Translations under genes and position numbers: made by a program
The notes under the pieces: generated by a model
What the model was told of the DNA's origin: nothing
Database searches by the model: none
What the model saw: only the letters and a program-made list of their open reading frames with translations
Shown: one piece after another, positions 55,696-62,421 of the stretch
How positions within the stretch are numbered: the first letter of the stretch is position 1
How the letters are laid out: each line of letters opens with the position of its first letter
Assembly (NCBI GenBank): GCA_016707605.1
Contig: JADJHJ010000006.1
Location: forward strand, 372,001 to 436,000
Length of the DNA stretch: 64,000 nucleotides
Source of the DNA: Candidatus Promineofilum glycogenicum
Lineage (GTDB): Bacteria > Chloroflexota > Anaerolineae > Promineifilales > Promineifilaceae
Direction: 5' to 3'

Positions 55696-55898
55696 GCCGC
55701 AGATTCGCTCATGGTGGCGCTTGCCTCTTTGCTGAGCCTTTCCATTTGCTGGCCTCCTCGGTTACGCTCGACAAGGCTGGTTAAAATCCGAAGCCAGCCG
55801 ACTGGCGCAAGGTCGAGCTCCGCAGCCCCACGGCGCCCTGCCCCAAGGCGTTCTGGAGGCTGCTGGCCCGAATCTGGAAAGAGCGGGGGCCTAGCCTA

Positions 55899-56156
55899 GT
55901 GAAACGTTACACTCTCTGTCTGGCAATGCTGCTCCTCATCGTCACTCTCCCGGCCTGCGCCGATCCCGAACCGACCGTGTATCCACCGGCGCCGCTGCCG
56001 GAGCTATTGACCTCGCTGCCGCGGCCGGCGCAAATCGAATGTCACCATGATCCCGCATTAGACATTGGAAAGATATGGCTAGGAGCTTGCCACAGTGGCG
56101 TTCCCGTCCTGATAGTGGTGGGAGCGGTTATAACGGCGATCAAATCGGCTCGGTGA
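55899..56156 (+). CDS. Small lipoprotein, unknown
   Basis: 85 residues starting at GTG 55899. Lipobox LPAC (Cys20), a short Pro-rich stretch (EPTVYPPAPLPELL) and a second hydrophobic segment (VPVLIVVGAVITAI) at the end. No family identified. The start codon lacks a strong ribosome-binding site, so confidence is moderate. Confidence 0.5.
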   Translation: MKRYTLCLAMLLLIVTLPACADPEPTVYPPAPLPELLTSLPRPAQIECHHDPALDIGKIWLGACHSGVPVLIVVGAVITAIKSAR

Positions 56157-56277
56157 TGATGGAATCAATTCAACTGATTGACTCCATGGGCCTTACACGG
56201 CGGAGTCTGGGTCAAGATTGAAGCGATGAGCAGATAGGATGGCTCGCGTTCGAATTTATCGCGACCGAATAGACCCT

Positions 56278-56358
56278 GGTGCGTCGCACTTTCCGAAGTG
56301 CGTCGCACCTTCTGGAGCGAAGAACGTGCATCGCACTTCAGAAAGTGCGATGCACGGA
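56278..56358. repeat. Family D palindrome that supplies the end of the amidohydrolase
   Basis: GGTGCGTCGCACTTTCCGAA and GTGCATCGCACTTCAGAAAG-type copies in mirror order. The last residues (VHRTF) and stop of the amidohydrolase gene are in the repeat. The rest of the 180-base gap to 56156 holds nothing I recognise. Confidence 0.82.
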
Positions 56359-57930
56359 AGGGTCATAGACCACCCGCCCATCGAACACTGTCAGCCAGAC
56401 AGACACGCCAGGGATGGCCGCCGGGTCGATCTCGAACAAGTTCTCCGACAGCACCACAAAGTCGGCGTACTTGCCGGGGGTGATGGAGCCGAGCCGGTCG
56501 GCCTTGCCGGACAGGCGCGCTGGGCCAAGGGTGTAGCCCGCGATGGCCTCGGCCACGGTCAGCCGCTCGGCCGGATACCAGCCGCCGGCCGGCTGGCCCG
56601 TCTCGTCCTGCCGCGTCACGGCGGCGTGGATGCCCAGCAGCGGATTGAGCGGCGCGACCGGCGCGTCGGAGCCGAAGGCCAGCGCCGTGCCCCGGTCGAG
56701 CAGCGTTCGAAAGGCGTAGGCTGTGCGCGCCCGCTCGCCCCAGACGCGGTCGGCCGTCCGCCAATCGCTCGGCAGATGCACCGGCTGGACGGAAGCGACG
56801 ATGCCGTGCTCGGCCAGCCGCCCCAGGTCGTCGGGGTGGCAGAGTTGGACGTGCTCGATGCGCGGCGGCATGGGCAGCACTGCCGTCACGCCCCTTGCCG
56901 TCGCCCATTCGCCCATCACGTCCAGCACCTCGCGCACCGCCCGGTCGCCGATGGCGTGAACCGACATGGGGAAGCCGGCCTGGCCCGCGGCGACGAGGGT
57001 TTGCCACAGTTTGTCGGTCGATGTGACGACGATGCCGCTGTTGCCCGGCTCGCCCTCGTAGGGGGCCAGCATCGCCGCCGTGCGCGACCCCATCGCCCCG
57101 TCGGCAAACGCCTTGACGTGCCCCAGCCACAAGTTGTCGTCGCCGAAGCCGCATTGCAGCCCCAACGCCGCCGCCTCAGCCACGAAGTCGGCGGCGACGT
57201 TGGCATGGACGCGCAACGTCAGCCGCCCGTCGCGCCGCAACGCCTGGAAGAGCCGCAGGCTCTCCGCCCCCTCGCGCTCCACGCGCTGGTCGTGCAGCCC
57301 GGTCAGCCCCAGCCGGTTGGCCTCGGCCACCGTCTCGGCCAGCCAGCCGGCCAGCGTGGCCGCGTCGGGCTGCGGCACATGGCGCTCGATGAGGGCGATG
57401 GCGTTCCACTCGCTGAACAGGCCCGTCGGCCGCCCGGCGTCGTCGCGGCCGATGGCGCTGTCAGGCGGGTCGGGCGTCTCGGCCGTCACCCCGGCAATCT
57501 CCAGCGCCCGGCTATTGACCCACCAGGTGTGCATGTCCATGCGCGCCAGGGCCACCGGGCGGTCGGACACGATGACGTCGAGCAGGGCCGCCGTCGGCTG
57601 CTCGTCCCAGCGGTTGCTGTCCCAGCCCCAGCCCACGACCCACTCGCCCGGCGCGGCGGCGGCCACGGCCGCGGCCAGCCGCTCGCGCACGGCTTCCAGG
57701 TCGGTCAGGCCGAAGAGGCTGACCTGCCGGCGGCGGATGGCGTAGGCCAGGGTGTGGACGTGGGCGTCGGTCAGGCCGGGGAGGACGAGACGGCCGCCGC
57801 AGTCAATGCGGCGCGTGGCCGGGCCGGCCAGGGCTTCGAGGTCGGCAGCGCGGCCGACGGCCACGACGCGGCCGTCGCGGCCAGCCACCGCCTCGGCCCA
57901 CGGCTGGGTGGGGTCAACGGTAGTAGACAC
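56338..57930 (-). CDS. Amidohydrolase, YtcJ-like (amidohydrolase 3 family)
   Basis: 530 residues. Metal-site motifs LPGLTDAHVHTLAYA, HVKAFADGAMGSRTAAML, MSVHAIGDRAV, RIEHVQL and FGSDAPVAPLNPL are complete, with the C-terminal GSITPGKYADFVVL. The GTG start at 57930 truncates the family N-terminus. An ATG at 57958 followed by IDLLLTNARVY in the next frame fits perfectly, if one extra T at about 57929 is removed, so a one-base frameshift is likely. Substrate unknown (related proteins act on N-acyl or amide bonds). Confidence 0.85.
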   Translation of the reverse strand: MSTTVDPTQPWAEAVAGRDGRVVAVGRAADLEALAGPATRRIDCGGRLVLPGLTDAHVHTLAYAIRRRQVSLFGLTDLEAVRERLAAAVAAAAPGEWVVGWGWDSNRWDEQPTAALLDVIVSDRPVALARMDMHTWWVNSRALEIAGVTAETPDPPDSAIGRDDAGRPTGLFSEWNAIALIERHVPQPDAATLAGWLAETVAEANRLGLTGLHDQRVEREGAESLRLFQALRRDGRLTLRVHANVAADFVAEAAALGLQCGFGDDNLWLGHVKAFADGAMGSRTAAMLAPYEGEPGNSGIVVTSTDKLWQTLVAAGQAGFPMSVHAIGDRAVREVLDVMGEWATARGVTAVLPMPPRIEHVQLCHPDDLGRLAEHGIVASVQPVHLPSDWRTADRVWGERARTAYAFRTLLDRGTALAFGSDAPVAPLNPLLGIHAAVTRQDETGQPAGGWYPAERLTVAEAIAGYTLGPARLSGKADRLGSITPGKYADFVVLSENLFEIDPAAIPGVSVWLTVFDGRVVYDPSVHRTF

Positions 57931-57963
57931 GAGCGTTGGTTAGCAGTAGGTCGATCATGGTCA

Positions 57964-58143
57964 AGAAGCTCACGCAAAGGTGCTAAGGGGCAAAGGACGC
58001 CAAGAAGAAGTTCATGCAATGACGCCATGAGAGCAAAGGTACAAAGTAAGAAGCTACTTTCTTTTCTTCCTTTGCGCCTTCGCCCCTTAGCGCCTTTGCG
58101 TGAGCTTCTTAAAATCTGCCCAATCTGCCCAATCTGCGGATCA
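57964..58143. repeat. Family A palindrome with variable centre, followed by family G arm
   Basis: AAGCTCACGCAAAGGTGCTA pairs with TAGCGCCTTTGCGTGAGCTT across a longer centre. A trailing CTGCCCAATCTGCCCAATCT ends at the aroE stop. Confidence 0.87.
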
Positions 58144-58986
58144 TAACTCTACCGCCCGACGCATGACCTCGCGGTCGGGCGCGGTTGGGTCCCACAGTTC
58201 AAACGCCTCGGCCGCCTGGTTAACCAGCATCCCCAATCCGTTGGCAGCGCGCGCCCCGGCGGCCTGGGCCTGTTGCAGCAGCGGCGTCAGCGGCGGGTTG
58301 TAGACCAGGTCGTAGACGAAGGCGTCGGCCGGCAGCGGCGCGGCGGGCCAGGGCGACAGGCCGGCGTTGGCCCCGGCCATGCCCAGCGGCGTGGTGTTGA
58401 CGATGACCGGATGGTAGACGCCGCCGGCGATCTCGGCCGCGGCCGGCAATGCGCCGGCGGTCAGGCTCGCTTCGGGCAAGGCCTCGCCCAACTCCTGCAC
58501 CAGTTGCGCCGCCTGCTCCGGCCGCCGGGCCAGCACGGTGACGCGCCCTCCGGCTGTGGCCAGAGCGTAGACCACCGCCCGCGCGCTGCCGCCCGCGCCC
58601 AGCACCAGGCAGTCGCGCCCGCCCAGGGCCACGCCATGCGCTTCTAAATCGGCCAGGAAGCCCGACCAGTCGGTGTTGAAGCCGGTCAGCCGGCCGTCGC
58701 CGACGACGATGGTGTTGACCGCGCCGATGACCGGGCTACCGGGTAGACGGCATCGAGGTAGGGGCAACACGGCCGCCTTATGGGGCACAGTCACGTTGAC
58801 GCCGCGCAAGCCCAGCGCCGCCAGCCCGCCCAGAGCCAGCGTCAGCGCCTCCGGCCGCACCGGCAGGGGCACGTAGGCCCAATCGAGGCCCAGCGCGGCG
58901 GCGGCGGCGTTGTGCATGGCCGGGCTGACGCTGTGGCTGATAGGCCAGCCGAGGAGGCCGGTGAGTTGGGTCTTGGCGGTGATCAT
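58141..58986 (-). CDS. aroE: Shikimate dehydrogenase
   Basis: 281 residues. Shikimate site GWPISHSVSPAMHNAA, VNVTVPHKAAVLPL (catalytic Lys), GAVNTIVVGDGRLTGFNTDW (Asp), and NADP-binding VLGAGGSARAVVYAL with NTTPLGM are present. Residues PRCRLPGSP (about 58725-58760) do not fit the family. Shifting the frame by one base restores YLDAVYPVAR, so two compensating single-base errors (or mutations) lie about 35 bases apart. ATG 58986 or 58998 are both possible; the latter overlaps the Nudix stop. Confidence 0.9.
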   Translation of the reverse strand: MITAKTQLTGLLGWPISHSVSPAMHNAAAAALGLDWAYVPLPVRPEALTLALGGLAALGLRGVNVTVPHKAAVLPLPRCRLPGSPVIGAVNTIVVGDGRLTGFNTDWSGFLADLEAHGVALGGRDCLVLGAGGSARAVVYALATAGGRVTVLARRPEQAAQLVQELGEALPEASLTAGALPAAAEIAGGVYHPVIVNTTPLGMAGANAGLSPWPAAPLPADAFVYDLVYNPPLTPLLQQAQAAGARAANGLGMLVNQAAEAFELWDPTAPDREVMRRAVEL

Positions 58987-58990
58987 AGAT

Positions 58991-59614
58991 TTATTCATCA
59001 GGCGGATCGAAGTACGGAATAGGCGCTTCGCCGCGCAACTGCTGGAAGACAAATGGCGCGCGCCGGTGGTGGCCGGGGGAGAGGGTCGGCAGGTCGTCCT
59101 CGGCGAAGTAGGCCACGGCCGTGCTCTCGGCCGTCGGCCGCGGCTGCGGGTCGTCGACCTCGATGCGAAAGACGGCGTGGTAGAAGTGGATGCGCTTCTG
59201 GCTCTGCCAGCGGCGCGAGTCGAAGACGCCCAGCAGTTCGACCACCCGCCCGACCAGTCCCGCCTCCTCCCACAGTTCGCGCTGTGCCGTGCGGGCCAGC
59301 GTCTCGCCGGGGTCGGTGATGCCGCCGGGCAGCGCCCATAGCCCGTCATCACTGCGGCGAATGAGCAGCAGACGGCCGTTGTGGAAGACGGCCGCCTCGC
59401 CGCTGGCCATCGGGCCGACCTCGAAGTGGTTGGCCTGGTAGCGGGCCAGTAACTCGTCGGCCGCGCCGTCGCCGTTGAGCGCCGCCAGCCGCGCCGACGC
59501 GGCCAGCACAAGCTGCCAACGCTCCTCGTCGAACGAGCCGGGTTGGGCGAAGTTCAGCCCGAAAGCGGCAACGGTGCGCAGTTCATCGGCGATGCGTCGC
59601 GCTTCGTCGCTCAT
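58991..59614 (-). CDS. Nudix hydrolase (ADP-ribose pyrophosphatase-like)
   Basis: 207 residues. The N-terminal helical segment (ARRIADELRTVAAFGLNFAQ) is typical of the Nudix_N_2 group. The Nudix box reads GGITDPGETLARTAQRELWE then EAGLVG, with all metal-binding Glu residues. Start ATG overlaps the stop of rsmE (ATGA). Hydrolyses a nucleoside diphosphate derivative; exact substrate unknown. Confidence 0.88.
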   Translation of the reverse strand: MSDEARRIADELRTVAAFGLNFAQPGSFDEERWQLVLAASARLAALNGDGAADELLARYQANHFEVGPMASGEAAVFHNGRLLLIRRSDDGLWALPGGITDPGETLARTAQRELWEEAGLVGRVVELLGVFDSRRWQSQKRIHFYHAVFRIEVDDPQPRPTAESTAVAYFAEDDLPTLSPGHHRRAPFVFQQLRGEAPIPYFDPPDE

Positions 59615-60411
59615 GCCCTGGCCATCTCGCCCAACTCGTAGAGCACCAGCGCCGCGCCGACGACGGCCGCCGTCTCGGTGCGCAGGATGCGGCGGCCGAG
59701 CGTGAAGGCGGTCACGCCGTGAGCGGTGGCGGCTTCGACTTCGGCCGTCTCGTAACCGCCCTCCGGGCCGATGAAGAGGGCGAGATCGGTCACTTCGTTC
59801 GTCTGGCCTAACGCCTGGCGGAGGGTGCGGGTGGTCTCGCCCTCCCAGGCCAGGAGGGCGCAAGACCCTCTCCCTAACCCTCCCCCAGAGGGGGAGGGAA
59901 CCAGACTCTCTTGCCCTTCGGGCGAGGGCCGGCCGGCCAACACCGCATCCAACGACACGGCCGCGCTGATCGTCGGCAGCGCGCCGCGGCCCGACTGCTC
60001 GGCCGCTTCCTTGATGATCCGCCGCCAGCGCTCCAGCTTGTTGGCCCCCACGTCATCGGCGTCGCGCACCAGCGATCGGCGGGTGATGACCGGCACGAAC
60101 TCGGCCACGCCGATCTCGGTGCCCTTTTGCAGCACCCACTCGAACTTGTCGCGCTGCAGCAGGCTTTGGAAGAGGGTCAGCCGGACGCGCGGTTCCCCGA
60201 TGGCCTCCGACTTGGTCACGACCAGGCCTTTGACGCGGCTATTTGACACCTCTTCTAGCTGAACTTCATACTGCCACCCCTGCCCGTCGAGGGCCAGCAC
60301 GCGCGTGCCCGGCCGCAGCCGCAACACGCGCCGCATCTGGTGGGCCTGGTCGTCGTCGAAGCGAACGAGGGGGCCGTGGAGCTGGTTGGGGGAGATGAAG
60401 AAGCGGTGCAT
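59611..60411 (-). CDS. rsmE: 16S rRNA (uracil1498-N3)-methyltransferase
   Basis: 266 residues. N-terminal PUA-like part (RFFISPNQL, AHQMRRVLRLRPGTRVLALDG), then the knotted SPOUT domain with QSLLQRDKFEWVLQKGTEIGV, WRRIIKEAAEQSGRGALP, FIGPEGGYETAEV and LGRRILRTETAAV. About 22 residues (PSPEGQESLVPSPSGGGLGR) in the middle are an in-frame repeat insertion. Otherwise full-length and typical. Confidence 0.91.
   Translation of the reverse strand: MHRFFISPNQLHGPLVRFDDDQAHQMRRVLRLRPGTRVLALDGQGWQYEVQLEEVSNSRVKGLVVTKSEAIGEPRVRLTLFQSLLQRDKFEWVLQKGTEIGVAEFVPVITRRSLVRDADDVGANKLERWRRIIKEAAEQSGRGALPTISAAVSLDAVLAGRPSPEGQESLVPSPSGGGLGRGSCALLAWEGETTRTLRQALGQTNEVTDLALFIGPEGGYETAEVEAATAHGVTAFTLGRRILRTETAAVVGAALVLYELGEMARA
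59866..59932. repeat. In-frame palindrome in rsmE (CCCTCTCCCTAACCCTCCCC type)
   Basis: AGACCCTCTCCCTAACCCTC and its mirror GAGGGGGAGGGAA, then GGGCGAGGGCC. A word family seen only here in this window. Confidence 0.75.
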
Positions 60412-60439
60412 AGGATAGATGACCGCCGACCGCCGCCGG

Positions 60440-60490
60440 AATCGTCTAGCTGCCGTCGGCGGTCGGTGGTCGGTGGTCGGTGGTCTTCTC
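60440..60490. repeat. GGTCGGT heptamer tandem
   Basis: GCGGTCGGTGGTCGGTGGTC (7-base unit) encodes the last residues (TTDHRPPTADGS) of the preceding methyltransferase. The mirror arm (GACCGCCGACCGCCGCC) lies at 60419. Confidence 0.75.
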
Positions 60491-61291
60491 GGCGCAAAAG
60501 ACGAGTTCGGTGTCGAACAGCAACTCCGTCACCGGCCAACCACTGCCCTCGATGATCTGGTGGAAGAAGTCGCGGTAGCGGTTGGTCAAATTTCGGCCGC
60601 CGTGGGTGCTGATGGTCGGGAAGGAGACGACCAGCCAGCGCACGTCGAGCGCGTCGAGCAGGGCGCGGCCGCGGCCGGGGTAGTTGCGCTCGAAGCGCGG
60701 CATCTCCTTCAGGAACAGGGCCACGTCGCCGCTCTCCACCGGGGCTTGCAGGGCCACGTCGCGCACGAAGGCCAGCGGCGGCAGCCCTTGCAGGATGAAG
60801 TAGTGGTTGAGGAAGTCCACGCGCGGCTCGTGGATGTCGTAGGCCACGAAGTCAGTGCCCAGCGCCGGCAGGCCCATCCACGGGAAGGCCAGCGGGTTCA
60901 GGCCGCAGGCGATGTCGAGCAGGCGGCCGGGCGGGCCGGTGACGGCAAAGATGTCGCGGTAGAAGGTATCGAGGATAGGCAGCCGCTCACGGGTGGAGAG
61001 GTGGGCGTGCATCAGGTCGAGGCAGAGGGCGCGGATGGCCGCCTCATCGCCGCCGACAAATACCTTATTCAGCAACTCGGCCGCGGCGCTGTAGTCGGGG
61101 TCGCCCAGGTAGGGAGCCATGATGCTGTGTAGCCGGCGGCGAACGGCCTTCTCCGCCGGGCGGGCCTTCTTGTGCGTGGCCACGGCCTCGACGGCCAGGT
61201 GGCGGATCGTCACCTCGCTCGTGTCGCGGTACTTCTTCGATTGCTTAATGGCCGTGACGACTGTCTCTACGGCTGTTTCATCGATTGTCAT
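60446..61291 (-). CDS. 16S rRNA m7G1405-type methyltransferase paralogue (FmrO/Arm family), divergent copy
   Basis: 281 residues. AIKQSKKYRDTSEVTIRHLA at the N-terminus, STRERLPILDTFYRDIF, SAM-binding LLDIACGLNPLAFPWMGLP and the later LVVSFPTIS match the family of aminoglycoside-resistance G1405 methyltransferases (FmrO, ArmA/Rmt). The lysine-rich KxAxKxxKxxLH region of the family is altered (EKAVRRRLHSIM). The last ~12 residues are repeat-encoded. Shares clear ancestry with the next gene upstream. Confidence 0.75.
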   Translation of the reverse strand: MTIDETAVETVVTAIKQSKKYRDTSEVTIRHLAVEAVATHKKARPAEKAVRRRLHSIMAPYLGDPDYSAAAELLNKVFVGGDEAAIRALCLDLMHAHLSTRERLPILDTFYRDIFAVTGPPGRLLDIACGLNPLAFPWMGLPALGTDFVAYDIHEPRVDFLNHYFILQGLPPLAFVRDVALQAPVESGDVALFLKEMPRFERNYPGRGRALLDALDVRWLVVSFPTISTHGGRNLTNRYRDFFHQIIEGSGWPVTELLFDTELVFCAEKTTDHRPPTADGS

Positions 61292-61336
61292 AGGCTTGCC
61301 CCTGCGCGCTTTGACTCTATTGTAGCCGAAGAGTGG

Positions 61337-61428
61337 CAGAAGCTCACGCAAAGGCGCGAAGGGGCAAAGGCGCAAAGTAAAGCCTCTTCTTTGCGTCTTT
61401 GCCTTCGCGCCTTTGCGTGAGCTCTTCT
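61337..61428. repeat. Family A palindrome between the two methyltransferase paralogues
   Basis: GAAGCTCACGCAAAGGCGCG pairs with CGCGCCTTTGCGTGAGCTC. Stop of the upstream gene is next to it. Confidence 0.88.
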
Positions 61429-62239
61429 ACCCTTTCTGGACCAGGAAGGCTAACTCGGTGTCAAAGACGAAGCGCTGCGCCGGCCAGCCGCGGGCGTCGA
61501 GCAGACGGCGGAAGTGGGCCTCGTAGTGGGCAGCCATGCCCTTGCGCCGCCCGCCGAGGCTCTGGGCCGGGAAGGAGACCAGCAGCCGCGGGGCCTGAAT
61601 GGCGTCCAGCAGCCGCTCCGGCGCGCGCCGGTCGATGGCCTCCAGGCAGGGCAGCGTCTTGAGGACGAGGGCCAGGTCGGCCGGTTCGTCGGGCGGATGG
61701 CCGACGACATCGCGCACCTCGGCTCGCCCGGCCACGCCGGCCAGGGCGAAGAAGTCATTGAGAAAGGCGATCTGGTCGGCGTAGATGTCATAGGCGATGA
61801 GTTCCGTCGTGGGCCGCAGGGGCAGCCACGGCCAGGCCAGCGGATTCAGCCCGCAGGCCACGTCGAGGACGCGCCCCGGCGGCGGCAGGGCGGCCAGCGT
61901 TGCGGCGTAGAACTCGTCCAGGGTGGGCAGCCGTTCACGGGTGGAGGTGTGGCGGGCCATGACGGCGCGGGCGGCGGCGCGGAATAGCTCGTCACCGTCT
62001 GCCGCCGCCGCGCGCAACTCGGCCAGGGCGCGGCCGTAGTCGATGGGCGCGTCGGTGAACGCGCCGCCAGCCTGGTGGAGGGTGTTCTTGGTGGCCTTGA
62101 TGGCCGCCTTCAGGGTGGGCCGCGCCGCCAACTCGCGCGCGCCGACGGCCCGCACCAGGTCGGGGCTGACGGCGCGGTACTTGCTGCTGCCCAGCACGGC
62201 CGCCACCAGGGCGTCGAGGTTTGTGTCGGAAGTGGTCAT
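61427..62239 (-). CDS. 16S rRNA m7G1405-type methyltransferase (FmrO/Arm family)
   Basis: 270 residues. VAAVLGSSKYRAVSPDLVRAVGARELA, then KAAIKATKNTLHQAGGAF (the helical RNA-binding region), HTSTRERLPTLDEFYAATLA, SAM site VLDVACGLNPLAWPWLPL and LLVSFPAQSLGGRRKGM. The match to the aminoglycoside-resistance 16S rRNA (guanine1405-N7) methyltransferase family is strong along the whole length. In producers this protects ribosomes against gentamicin/kanamycin-type drugs; here no biosynthetic genes are near. Confidence 0.82.
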   Translation of the reverse strand: MTTSDTNLDALVAAVLGSSKYRAVSPDLVRAVGARELAARPTLKAAIKATKNTLHQAGGAFTDAPIDYGRALAELRAAAADGDELFRAAARAVMARHTSTRERLPTLDEFYAATLAALPPPGRVLDVACGLNPLAWPWLPLRPTTELIAYDIYADQIAFLNDFFALAGVAGRAEVRDVVGHPPDEPADLALVLKTLPCLEAIDRRAPERLLDAIQAPRLLVSFPAQSLGGRRKGMAAHYEAHFRRLLDARGWPAQRFVFDTELAFLVQKG

Positions 62240-62248
62240 AAGAAGCTA

Positions 62249-62336
62249 ACCACAGATTACACAGATTTCACAGATTTCCCAAAGAGAGCTTCCCTAATCT
62301 GTGTAATCGGTGAAATCTGTGGTTTCCTCCACTTGT
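62249..62336. repeat. Family G-like palindrome (CACAGATT words)
   Basis: AACCACAGATTACACAGATT pairs with AATCGGTGAAATCTGTGGTT, centred on AGAGAGCTTCCC. Confidence 0.85.
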
Positions 62337-62361
62337 CTAACTATTGTCTATGTTTTATAAT
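62333..62361 (+). promoter_or_regulatory. Promoter of the cation ATPase gene
   Basis: TTGTCT, 17 bases, TATAAT; 60 bases ahead of ATG 62422. Confidence 0.65.
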
Positions 62362-62421
62362 GTCCGCGCTGGGCCCGCTGCCATCGAGTAGCGGCAACAC
62401 CGGAGACAAAACGAACCTACT

